DNA from: Dromiciops gliroides
Lineage: Eukaryota; Chordata; Mammalia; Microbiotheria; Microbiotheriidae
Direction of reading: 5' to 3'
Length of the DNA stretch: 64,000 bases
Assembly (NCBI RefSeq): GCF_019393635.1
Contig: NC_057863.1
Location: forward strand, 644,091,306 to 644,155,305
Shown here: piece by piece, positions 1 through 12,100 of the stretch
Position numbering within the stretch: position 1 is the stretch's first letter
Layout: each line of letters opens with the position of its first letter
Program-made: the position numbers and the translations under genes
Notes under the pieces: model-generated
The model's input: the letters and a program-made list of their open reading frames with translations, nothing else
What the model was told of the DNA's origin: nothing
Databases searched by the model: none

Positions 1-99
1 GTAAAGTCCATTGTAGAGTTTCTAAGACTCTTTCCAACGCTCTCATTTAATCCGTACAATAACTGAAGTTGGGAGTAAAGGTGTTTATACCCATTTTTC

Positions 100-234
100 T
101 TTTGGGGTGGGGCAATGAGGGTTAAGTGACTTGCCAAGGGTCACACAGCTAGTAAGTGTCTAGTGTCTGATTTGAACTCAGGTCCTCCTGAATCCAGGGT
201 CGGTGCTTTATCCACTGCGCCACCTAGCTGCCCC
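100..234 (-). mobile_element. tRNA-derived marsupial SINE (WSINE1-like)
   Basis: Full-length copy reading from the CAGCTAGGTGG head to the GGGCAAGTCACTTAACCC-type tail on the minus strand. It is flanked by a 14-bp target duplication, TATACCCATTTTTC, at 86-99 and 235-248. Confidence 0.85.
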
Positions 235-329
235 TATACCCATTTTTCAGATGAGAAAAGTGAGGTTGAGTGACCAGCCCAGGGACAGTGGGGACTAAAC
301 CTCAGAGGGGAGTGCTCCTGATTACAGCT

Positions 330-700
330 GGAACACCAGCCTTGGACTTAGGAGGCTCCAGGCTTCCACTCGGCCTCAGACACTAGCTGTGTGACCCTGG
401 GAATGCCAATTAACTTCAGCCTCAGTTTCTTCCTTTGTAAAACAGGGATCATGCTAGCACCTACCCCCAGGGTTGTTGTGAAGCCCAAATGATAGAATGC
501 ATTATGTAAAGTCCTCCTTAAGCCACAATCTGTCATTTAGAAGGTGACAGACCTGGACCCACAAGGGACCTCTGAGCCCATTTAGTTCATTTTGCAGTAA
601 GGAAACTGAGACAGGGAGGGATATTGATTTGGTCCAGGCCATAGAGGCGGTAAGCCTTGGTGGACAGATCTGAATCCAGGTCCTTTATCTCTAAGGCTGC
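330..700. mobile_element. MIR/CORE-SINE fragments
   Basis: Two old CORE-SINE pieces: a plus-strand one at about 340-520 (CCTCAGACACTAGCTGTGTG, then CCTCAGTTTC) and a minus-strand one at about 555-700 (GGAAACTGAGACAGGGAGGG). Both are diverged and lack clear ends. Confidence 0.6.
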
Positions 701-745
701 CACTCTAAACACTGCACCCCCTCTTCCAAACCACTGACTCAAACT

Positions 746-888
746 TTTTTTTTTGTGAGGCAAGTGGGGTTAAGTGACTTGCCCAGGGTCACACAGCTAG
801 TAAGTGTTAAGTGTCTGAGGTCGGATTTGAACTCAGGTACTCCTAAATCCAGGGCCGGTGTTCTTCCCACTGCACCATCTAGCTGCCC
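746..888 (-). mobile_element. tRNA-derived marsupial SINE
   Basis: Minus-strand full-length copy with poly(A) tail (T-run at 746). It is flanked by CTGACTCAAACT at 734-745 and 889-900. Confidence 0.85.
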
Positions 889-1234
889 CTGACTCAAACT
901 CTTAAGGATATCCAAGCTCTCCAAGGCAAACTGGGGCTAACAAAATTCACAATGCCTACATGGAAGGGGTCAAAGGACTAATGTGATTTAGGATTGAGAG
1001 AGATGGGAGAGACCTTATCTCATCCAATTGGTTTTTTTCAGATAAGGAAACTGAGTCCGAATGAGGGCAAAGGTCCTTACCTAGGTCCCATAGGGGAGTC
1101 TCCCTCTGTAAATCTGCAGAGGATTTCTTCCCAGGATCCTCTGACCAGACTAGGGGAGGGGGGGTGCGGGGGGGGGGGGGATAAAGAGCAGGGTAGGGAT
1201 TTGATCCCTTTTTGGAAGCTCTTTGGAACTCTTT

Positions 1235-1425
1235 CCTAGGAGGTACAGGGGAGAGTGCCTAGGCTTTCCAGGGAGCAAGACCCAAGTTCAAATTCAGCCT
1301 CAGACCCTCTCTAGCTTTGGTGACCCTGGGGCAAGTCATTTAATCTTTCTCAGCCTCAGGTTTCCTCATCTGTTAAATGGAATGCTAATGGCACCTCCCT
1401 CCCAGGGTTATGCTGAGGCTTAAAT
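1235..1425 (+). mobile_element. MIR-class CORE-SINE
   Basis: Diverged copy with CAAGTTCAAATTCAGCCTC and CTCAGGTTTCCTCATCTG blocks. A short AT microsatellite, (AT)7 with flanks, follows at 1531-1560. The rest of 900-1900 shows no gene. Confidence 0.6.
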
Positions 1426-1923
1426 TGGGTATATGTACATTAGGTACATCTGTACCTAAAGATTGGTCCCAGGGCCAACTCCTATTTGGGGCCTTCCGGG
1501 GGATTTTCTGCCCCTTTCCTTTCCTCCTCAATATATATATATATACTTCGTATATATTTACTGAGAGATGTCCATGGGCCTCCTCTGATAGAAGGAGGGC
1601 AGGGACTGTTTGACACCCTTAAACAGTGCCTGGCATGTAATACAGAGGGGTTTGATTGCTCAGTGAATATCCTTCCCTTCTCCTTTCTCTCTCTCCCTGA
1701 CCCTCCCGGGTCCCCAGCAGCTTCACCCAGGGACTTTTGGGTCTCCATTCATGCCTTTGTCCACCATGCCACGCACTGGTAAGCAGACCCTCCTGACTTG
1801 TCCCATCAAGGAACCTGGTCCCCTGCCCTTTGCCATCTCCACCTTCCTGGCACCATCGCCAGGCCCAGATACACACAGACCAGACCCCCCGCCCACCCCC
1901 CCCAGGTTCCTTTATATTCCTTC

Positions 1924-1929
1924 TTTATT
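1924..1929 (-). promoter_or_regulatory. NUMBL: NUMBL polyadenylation signal
   Basis: AATAAA on the minus strand, about 740 nt downstream of the NUMBL stop codon at 2669. The stretch between the stop and this signal (2668-1930) holds no repeat that I recognise and is taken as the 3' UTR. Confidence 0.7.
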
Positions 1930-2668
1930 GGCTCTCATTGTATAATACAAATCTGTAGGTTTAGATACAAAAAAAAAATCTGGAGATAAAAGATAGAAAA
2001 GTCCAGGCGTTGATGGGCGCAGCCCCGGTGCCCGCCAGGCATCCATTCCCTACTCCCCTCTTCCCTCGGTGGCGGGCACAGAAGTGAGGTAACTGAGCAT
2101 CTTTCCCCACCCCGCCCAGGCTCAGAGCAGGCCCTGTATTCCTTCACCTCTTCCCCTCCCTCACCCCCAGCCCTGGGCAAGAGAAGAGGGGTAGGTCTGG
2201 ATGTCCCCTGGGCATTGGCAGTGGCAATGGGGTGGGCTGGGGGGGAGCCCCTTGTCTTGTGCTCAGGCATGGAGCCCAGGGGCAGCCATCTCTTCCCCTC
2301 ACACACCTACCCCTCCACCCCAGGCCAGGGGAGCCAGTTTACTGGTGAAGGGAGTAAGGGGAGGAGAGACACACAGCCCCATTTCCCCCAAGGGCATCAG
2401 AAGAGAAGGGGGAGGGCAGTGCTAGGCCAATTCTGTGTTCTAAGGGGCAGTGACGTGGGTCCATCCCTGAATTACAGCTCCCTTCACCACCCACGACCCG
2501 GATATGAACTCTTCCCTTTGGACAAAGGTGGGGAGAAGGGACAAGAGAGGTTAAGAATGGGAGGCACGGCCCCAGAGGGCAAGGAGCTGGGCAGATGGAG
2601 GGGGGACATGGACAGAGATTCTCGGGCTGGAGAGAAGGGTGCTCACAGGCTTAGGCCTCCCCCCCAGG

Positions 2669-3132
2669 CTACAGTTCAATCTCAAAAGTCTTATGGAGGT
2701 CTCCGGAAAAAGGGTTTGGTGGCCGCTCAGGCTGGGGCTTCCCTTCCAGTGCGGCCCACTGAGCCTCGAAGGGGTCCGCCTCTGGGGCTGGGGCTGGCCC
2801 GGGTTCAGGGGGCCAGGGGGCCCCATTGGGTCGAGGGGGTGGTGGCGGGGGGCAGGGGGCAGCCTTCCCAGCCAGGGCCACAGGCTGGAGCTGGGTGGCT
2901 GAGGGGGCGGCAGCGGAGCAGAAAGCATTGGCAACCATTTGGGAAGGTGTGATACCCACCACGGGCACCCGGGGCACTGGTTGGTAACCCAGGCCTGGGT
3001 AGGTGGGCACGAAGGCAGGCTGCATGTGTGGGGCGGGCAGGAAAACTGCCATGGGGGCGGGAGCAGCGGGGAAGGGCTGGAGAGCCGGTGGCAAGGAGGC
3101 AGGTGCAGCAGGTGGCCTGGGCCCTGGCAGAC

Positions 3133-3197
<65 letters not shown>

Positions 3198-6100
3198 GCT
3201 TTGGCCACCTGGGCCACCTCCTCTAACCAGCGCTCAGCCTCTGAAGGTGTCCTCTTGTGCCCAGGGGCTGGTGCGGGCAGCCCTGGCTCACTCCAGGTGG
3301 AGGTTCCTAGGGAAGGAGGGATGAAGGCAGACGGGCACAGGGGGCAAGCATCAGCGGCACCTCCCTGCCCCACCCCAGGTGACATTGAGGCCTTACCTGG
3401 GGCTGAGGGCTGGGGCCCTGGTAAAGGGGCTCCTGCATTGGCAAAGGAGGAGCTGATCTGGGAGCACAGAGCATTGATGCCGTCACTGTCACTGGCCCCT
3501 GGGGGCTCCATCTCTAGCACTGGGAGGGAGGCACAGTCAGAGAATTAGTTATAGATCCCCTTCTGGGTGGCAGGCATTGTGCCAGGCTGGGATACAGACA
3601 AAAATGAAGCAAAGACCATGGTAGATAGAAGGGGGAGCAAATGGATTCCTTGTGTCCCCAAGAGACAGCCATGCCTCAGTTTCCTCTTTTGTGGAATGAG
3701 CTTCAGTCTGGCAATCAGGGGAATGAGGTGCTAAGCTCTGTTCTTTGCCTGCTCTGGACCTCTATTTCCTCATTCCTGCAGAGAGGGTGGGGTTGGCCTT
3801 GGCAAGCTCTAAGCTTCCTTCCCACCTCTTGACATTCCCTTTTCTAAGGGCATTCCTAGTTCTGACATCCCATGTTCTAAGATACCTCCCAGCTCTGATA
3901 TTCCCTGTTCTAAAGGCCCTCCCAGCTCTGACATTCCCTGTTCTAAAGGCCTTCCCAGCTCTGACATTCACTGTTCTAAGGGCATTCCTAGTTCTGACAT
4001 TCCATGTTCTAAGATACCTCCCAGCTCTGACATTCCCTATTCTAAAGGCCCTCCCAGCTTTGACATTCCCTGTTCTAAAGGCCCTCCCAGCTCTGACATG
4101 CCCTGTTCTAAGGGCATTCCTAGTTCTGACATTCTATGTTCTAAGGCCCCTCCCAGCTCTGACATTCCCTGTTCTAAAGGCCCTCTGGTTCTCAGTTCTA
4201 GGGATCCTCTTGACCCTGACAGCCTCTTCCCTTGAACTCTTTGCTTTACTGCACATCTGTGCTTCATGTCCACTGCTCTCTGCCTTCCATGAGGACCAAC
4301 TGGATTGCCCCTCCCCCCATGTCTACTCTATTCCCTGTCTAATGCATCTGCCAGTGGAAAGAGCCCTAGGTCTGGAATCAGAAAATCTAGATTTCTGCCA
4401 CCTCTGATTGGGCATTTTGCTGTTGTCCAGTTGTTTTTCAGTCATGTCCAACTCTCTGTCACTCCATTTGGGGTTTTCTTGACAAAGGTACTGGAATTTC
4501 CTTCTCCAGCTCATTTGACAGATGAGGAAATTGAGGCAAACAGGGTTAAGTGACTCACCCAGGGTTACACAGCTAGGAAGTGTCTGAGACCAGATTTGAA
4601 CTCAGGTCTTCCTCACTCCAAGTCTGGCACTCTATCCACTTTGCCACCTAGCTAACTTGACTGGGCATACAGTTCATTTAACTTCTCTAAGCCTCGGTTT
4701 CCTCACGTATAAAATGAGGGCTTTAATTAGATGATCTCTTGCAGTCTTTAAATCTATGATTCTTTGATCATCTGGTCTATTCCATTAATCCCAACTTGTG
4801 TCCCTTCTGTGCCCATCCCAGTGGATGCCTGTCTATATGCCCCACCATACCCCTTGGTCCCTCTCAGCCTATGCATCTTCCTGGCTTCCTGTCCATATAT
4901 CTCCCCCCCCCCCCACACTTCACTGCTGTTCAGCTTCTCTCTCTCACCACCGCCCAGACCCTGTGCCCAGCCCAGTGCCCCTCCCCGCCCCACAGTTCCT
5001 TCTCACCTGTGCCCTTCACCTGGAAGTCAGTGCGCCGCTGCAGGGTGGAGGGCAGCTCATTGAGCCTCAATGACAGCTGCCTTTTGAAGGGGGAGTTCTT
5101 CTGACTGAGGGCGGGGAAACCTCGGAAGGAGCCCTGGCGCACCAGCTGTTCCAGGGGTGCATGGCGCCGGGGGATAGCGGCAGCCGTGGGGCCAAGGGGA
5201 GCTGGTCCGGGTGCACCTGCTTCTCCCTTCTCCCCAGGTGATGTGGCCGCAGGGGTTGGGGACATGTGACCTGGCTGGGCAGGGCCTGGGGCGGGCACGG
5301 CAGGCACAGCAGCTGCCTCTGCTATGGGGGGCATGAGGCAGAGGGGAGTCGGGGTGATCATACTGCCAGTGCCCCCTGAGACTCTGCTTAAGAAGACCCC
5401 CCCACATGCTTATCTCCCTGTCTCTCACCTCTCCCAATGTCCCCTGGCAGGAAGGCCCCAAGGTTCTCCCTCCCACTGACCGCCTCTGACCCATGCCCGC
5501 AGAAAGGCCACCCCAGGGGCCCCCAGGATTCCTGGCTCATCTCCCAGCCCAGGCCGCCCACCTTTCTTCTTCTCTGGGAGCTGGCGCTCAGTGGGCCGGT
5601 TCCCCCCGGTGAGGCGGAAGGAGCCCTCCCGGGCAAAGCTGGTGCGGCTGGCATCAAAGGCAGCTGTGACCCCACACTCCTTCTCCCTCCTCTGTTTCCT
5701 TTCCAGGCAGGCAGCAAAAGCACACCCTACAGCATGGCTCAGCCGCTCACCCTGCAGGGGAAAACCAGGTTCAGGAGAGCCCACAGTGGCCTAATGGGAG
5801 CTGGACAGGGCCTCTGCAGCCCCCACTACATCCAACCCAGCCCCCACTGCCAAATTATAAGCCAGAGCCCACAAAGCCTTTTCTACCCACAAGGCAGCCT
5901 GGGAGACACCTCCGGTGGTTACCAAGGTTTTCCTTCAATTGAGCCAAAATCAGCCTCCTTCCCCTGCCCACCCATTGCTCTAGTTCTTCCTTCCCTTTAA
6001 GACCAGGCAAAACCAGTCTCTGTTTCACCCGAGCCTTGGATTCCCTGAACAAAAGAGTCGTGGGGGACGTGCCCCCAACCCTCTCTTCCCTTAGATAAAC

Positions 6101-9100
6101 AGTGAATTCTATTCACTGATCCTCAGGAGGCCTGGGCTTGGGGCTGTGAACCATGCTGCCCACCCTCCTCCTGCTGTCCTCCAGACTGCCTGGATCCCCT
6201 CTAGAGTGGTTCCTTGGCACTGAATGCCAAACTGCAAGCATGTCCAGAAGCCAGGCCTCTTGGAATGCTGCTGACTTGGGTGGCGTCTGTAGTCTGGATG
6301 AGTCTGCAAACTGCGGTCCAACCATATCCCAGCCATATCGAACTTCGGAAATGGATATTGGGAAATCCAATGGAGGACTTGATATTGATGCTTTTTTTGG
6401 TGCTGGGGGGTGGGGGTGGGGCTGAGGGAAAGGTAAGGGGGAGAGTGAAGGGTTCAAACGCTGCCTCTGAGATTGGTTACCTTTGTGACCTTAGACCAAA
6501 TTCCTTTCCCTCCCTAGGCCTGTTTCCTCTTCTGTTAAATGAGGGGATTGGAGGCAGCTAGGTGGCGCAGAGGATAAAGCACTGGCCCTGGATTCAGGAG
6601 GATCTGAGTTCAAATTCAGCCTCAGACACTTGACATTTACTAGCTGTGTGACCCTGGGCAAGTCACTTAATCCTCATTGCCCCCCACAAAAATAAATAAA
6701 TAAATAAATAAATCTATTGCTACCATTTAAAAAAAATGAGGGGATTAGACTCAGTGGCCTCCCAAGGTTCCTTCCAGCTCTAGGACTATCTATACAACCT
6801 TGGGCGAGTTCCCTCTTTGGGCCTCAGTTTATCCTATCTGAATAATGAAGAAGTTGAATGGGACCTTGGGAAGGACTTCATGTCTCAGGGAGGAATCTGG
6901 GGTATAGGGTCTGTGCCCTGCTCAGTGGGGTCAGCTGGGGGTTCTGACATTCAGGGCTTTTTTTTTTTTTTTTGCCTGCCACTCAAGTCCTTCTGCTAAC
7001 TGTCCCTGGTCTGTTTCCCAGGCTTGTCTCCTTACTGCTCTCTCCTCTACACCCTCTTCCTTTCAGTCAAATTGGAATTTTGCTCCCCGAAAGAGCACTG
7101 TGTGTTCCTATCTTGGCCTGCACTGTTCCCTATGGCCTGCCAGGAATGTTACACACTCCGGCCCCCCCCCCCATCCCCCCAACCTTGGCTGGCCAAATCC
7201 TTTAAAAAGCAACTCAAATACAAGCACAGATTCTGAGCAAGAAGGACCTCACAGGCCACTGAGTCCAATCCCACTTTACAGATGAGGAAACTGAGGTGCC
7301 TGAGGCAAGGTTAGCATGCAGGTCTGGAGCTCTAGCCAGGCAGCCAAGGCTGACTCTCTGTAGCCTGCCCCGGGGCCCCCTGGGATCCCCCACCCCAGCC
7401 CCCAGGCCTAGCTTCCTGGTACAGTCTGCACCCACAAGATGCTGCTTAGGTCGGAAGCTAGGAAAACCACCTGGGACAAAAAGGAAGCTCCTCCCCCTGC
7501 CCCCAAGGACTTGCCATTCTGTTACTGGCAGGGGTGGGGGTGGGGGTGCAGAGAGCATTGAGCACCTGCCAAATGAGTGCATCAATGAGGGGGCAGGGCA
7601 GGGAACTCCTGGCGGGGAGAGGCCCTCTGCCAATGCATTCATGGGCATGGAGAGATTAAATGTCTTGCCCAATAGATGTTAGAGTGGGGACTCAGACCCG
7701 GGTCTCCCTGCTTCTAAGACCAGCTTGTCTATGTCATGATGCCACACTGTTATTTTCTGTGATACAATATACACATATAAAAATAATATAGCTTATTGTT
7801 GTCAGGTGTTTGTCAGTTACGTCTGACTCTCTGTGACCACATTCAGGGTTTTATTGGGAGAAATGCTGGAGTGGTTTGCCATGTCTATCTCCAGTTCATT
7901 TTACGGATGAGGAAACTGAGGCAAGCAGGGTGAAGTGACTTGCCCAGGGATGAATAGCTAGTAAATGTCTGAGACTGGATTTGAACTCGAGTCTTTCCTC
8001 TGGCTGACCACTATAGATTCTATATGAATATAACAGATTATACACACATATGTGATATAGATTATATGTATATACATCCATATATATCTCATATTCTCAT
8101 GTTATATTGTATCTCTATATCTCTCTAGCTCTCTCTTTTTCTATCGTAAATAATTGAAAGTGATTAATGTGGAGGAGGGGAAAGAGGAGCGGACTTTGGC
8201 AATAGATGGCTCTTGAGCTGAGCTTTGGAGAGACTGAGGGATTCTAGGAATTCGAGGTGGGGAGGGAGCGAGAGCACTCCAGGCACAAGGGAAGGTGAGT
8301 GAGGGAAAGGCGAGCTGGCCAGTCCTCCAGACTGGACTGACTTGAGGAGGCTGGGCCCTCGTGGTAGCCCTAAAAGGCCTCCTCCCAGGGAGGAGGTAGG
8401 TTTCCACATCAGGTTCCAGGCTTAATGCACAGGATTCCCCTGTGTGCTTTCTCCACTTAAGAAGCCTAGTCACTGTTCCCCATACACCTTTGCCCAGGTG
8501 GTCTGGCATGTACTCCCCCTGCTTGCAATTCCTAGTTTGGGGAGGAAGGGAACAAACATTTATTCTTTCCTTTTTTTTTTCTTTTCTTAGTGAGGCAATT
8601 GGGGTTAAATGACTTGCCCTGGGTCACACAGCTAGTAAGTGTTAAGTGTCTGAGGCCAGATTTGAACTCAGGTACTCCTGACTCCAGGGCCGGTGCTCTA
8701 TCCACTGTGCCACCTAGCTGCCCCGGGAACAAACATTTATTAAGCACCTACTATGTGCCAGGCATTGTGCTCAATGCTTTAAAGATATCACTACCTCATT
8801 TGATCCTCATAACAACAGTTGAGTAAACTGAGGCAGACAGAGGTCAAATGACTCACATGGCTAGTGTCTGAGGCTGGTTCTGCTGCGTTACCTAGCCATC
8901 TCCAAAGCATCCTTCAGTTGCCATCTCCCACACAATGATCTTTTCTGCTCCCCCCTACTCCTTTCCAGTTGTTAATGCCCCTTTTCTCCAGAAATTACTT
9001 TGTATAGTCTGTATTGACTTCTCTGTGGATTCACTGAGCGCCTCAAGGTGGCTACCTGGGGACAGGGACTTGTTTTTCCATTTCTGCCCTTCCCTCTAAC

Positions 9101-12100
9101 AGGTAACACAATGCCTTATATATAGTAGGTGCTTAATAAATGTTCAGAAAAATTCAACTGGGATTCTGGGGGGACAAGGTTGGCTTTTTATGGTTCCAGG
9201 GTCACTAACCGAGTCTTTGAGTGCCAGGAAACAATGGCAGATCCAACGTCGAGTGGTGCCATCCCGGCAAATGTAGGAGAAGGCTTTGTCCAGGTTCCGG
9301 TCGGGGGCGCAGAATGAGACCTTCTCAATGGTCTGGTCCACCAGCAGATCCTAGAAGGAAAGGACAGAGGAAGGATGTTAGGGCTGGAGGAACCTTGGAG
9401 CCCTGGACACAGAGCCCTGGAGGAAGAGAGGCCCTTAGAACAGATCTTTTTTTAAGAACTTTTTTTTTTTTTAAGAACAAGTAGAAGAAACTCTTTCTAG
9501 AGTGAGAGAGTCCCTTAGAACATTTTTTTTAGATGACAGAGCTGGAAGGGCCCTCAGTAACCAGAATATAACACCTGTATTTTACAGATGGAGAAATTAA
9601 AACCCCCAAGGAGGAAAGAGACTTGCCCAAGGTCACACAGTAAATTGGGGCTGAATTACTTTTTTCTTTAAATCTCTTTCCATTAACCAGACCAGGGAGT
9701 CCAGAGAGAGAAGGGTGTAGGAGAAGAGACTGGTATCAGCTGGAGAGACTCGGGGAGCCTCCTGGGCCTGTAGCACCAAAGCCCAAGATGGGGATGAGGA
9801 TAGAAATGGAGGGGGGAGGGGGATACCTTGGTCTTGTCATCCACCACACGTAGCCCATCTGCTGACACCCACAGCACAGATTTCACGGATTTCCGCCCAG
9901 TCTGGGGGGAGGAAAGGGAGACCAGGATGAGGGGAATATTGGGGCTTGGGGGGAGGAGCATGCTGAGCCCTTGGGCACTGTTCTCTCAGCCGGACCCCAG
10001 GCCATGCTTCCTCACTCACTCACTAAGCACTTATTAATCACCTACTGGATGCCAAGGGCTCTGCCAGGCCCTGAGGATAAGGACAAAAGTGAGATATTCC
10101 TGCCCTCAAAGAGCTTACATGACATACCAAAGAGACCACACAAACATATTCGTGTGTACATATGTATGTACATATGTGTGTTTATATATGCACATAGATA
10201 TGCATATGCATGCATGCATACATGTATACACACACACCTCTTTCTCTATCCATACATGCATACACACAGCTATAAAAAGAATAGCTACAAACTAGCTAGA
10301 GATGACAATGGGGGGGAGGCGCCAGGAGCCAGAGCCGGGCAGGAGTTGGGCTGGGGGAGTGTCGGGGACCAGATGGTGACTGACTTCGTCTTTAAAGAAG
10401 CCAATAATGCTGATCAGGACTCCTTACTCACCGCCTTCAGTTTCTTCACGGCATCTTCACACACGTGCATGCCCCGGGACTCCTCCACTTCTACGTGACC
10501 AAGGTACTAGGGGTGGGGCAGGGAGGAAGAGAGTGAGGATGCAGCAAGAGCCCACTCGGTCGCCCTCTCCCCATTTCTGTCACCTGCCTGTTTATCCTCC
10601 CCATAGTCCCCTCCCTCCATCCCCCCTCTCGCCTCTTCCTGTCTCATCATCACCTTCCTCTTCATCCCTCCATCTCTCCTCATGCCCCCCATCTCTCCAT
10701 GGGCTCGGGAGATAGAGGGCTGGGCTTTGAGCCAGTAAGACGTGGGTTCTAATTCTACCTTGGATTTTAACTAGTTTTATGAGCCCTAGCAGTGGATCAA
10801 CTGCTTTCAACCTCCCGTTTCCTGTCTCACAAAGCTGCTGTGCGGATCCAATGAGATAATGTATGTCAAATGCTTTGCAAACCTTAATGAGCTATGCGAA
10901 TGTTGTGTAAAGCAATTTTCCCCATTTCTCTATCCTTTCATCCCTCCTGCTTCTGTTCCTTCATTCCTCATCTCTCCATTCTTATCTCTTCCATCTTTCC
11001 TCTCTCCATTTCTTCCGTCCCTATTCCTCCATCCTCCATCTCCATCTCTTCATCCTTTCTGCCTCCTTCCTCCATTCCCATCTCTCCACATTCTCATCTA
11101 TTTTCTGTCTCTCCCTCCCCCACCCCATCCCTTCATCCTTCATCTCCATCTCTTTATCCCTTCATCCCCATCTCTCCATCCTTAATTCCCCATCTCCCCA
11201 GTCTTTTCTCTCTCCATCATCCTTTATTTCTTCATTCCTTCATCTTCCATCTCTTCATCCTTCATCTTATCCTGGACAGAACCTAATCCCGAGCTGCAGA
11301 TTGTCAAAGCTAACACAGATCCTAGAGTCATCAAGCCCAATTCCTTTGTTTTATATTTGGGGAAACTGAGGTCTAACAGAGAGAGGGGATTTGCCCAGGG
11401 CCTGACGCACACACAGAGACCATTGCTTTCCCAACTCCCCTGGGAGTCCACAGCTCTTGCCCTTGCCCAGCCCTTGCCCAACAGATGTTCCCAGAGCCCC
11501 ACCCTGGTGTTCCCCCACTCTCACCCTGACTGGGAAGCTGCACTTGCCCTTCCGAACGGCATCCTCATCCGCCTGCCACTGGTGCGGGCGGGAAGCCTCA
11601 GGGACGTAGGCCGGCTTCCTGCGCCGTAGGCTCTGACGCAGCTTGTTCATGGTGCCAGCGCCGTCTGGGGCAAGGGAGGGTCCTCAGGGTCAGGGGCCAG
11701 GGGTGGAGCGGCAGTGTTGGTGAAATGGGGGTGGGGGAGCTTGTGGAATGTATGTGGGTCTTAGTTTTGTGCATGTGGCTTCCTGTGGCTGCATCTGCCC
11801 GAGGACCACAGGCTCCTGTCTTGTTTTCCTCCAGAGGAGGCAGCTGAGGGGCTCAGATACCAGCCATCCCTCACTTCCCCTCCTGACTGGGCTTCTCCAA
11901 GGAGAATGTGAGCTTTTCCACAGGGGTTCTTTCCCCATAGACTTTGCCTCCCTCCCAGCTCCCTGCTAAGATACCTCCCTCAGTCTCTCTGACCCCGTGG
12001 GCTTTCCCCAGTCTCCCTCCCCACCAGACCGTGTTGCACTCACTCACCGGGCTCCGTCCTGAAGGTTTGGGGGGGCCCCAGGGCCAGGCGAGGAGGGGCT

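Noticed and set aside
3840-4205. CRISPR-like regular repeat
   Set aside because: Units are directly adjacent with no unique spacers, and the genome is vertebrate; this is a minisatellite.
3745-4407. 220-codon open frame over the NUMBL-intron minisatellite
   Set aside because: The 33-bp unit keeps all stop-free frames open; the product would be a pure repeat with no start or splice context.
10859-11286. Ser/Pro-rich open frames of 108-130 codons
   Set aside because: They come from the CT-rich low-complexity tract, which is open in several frames.
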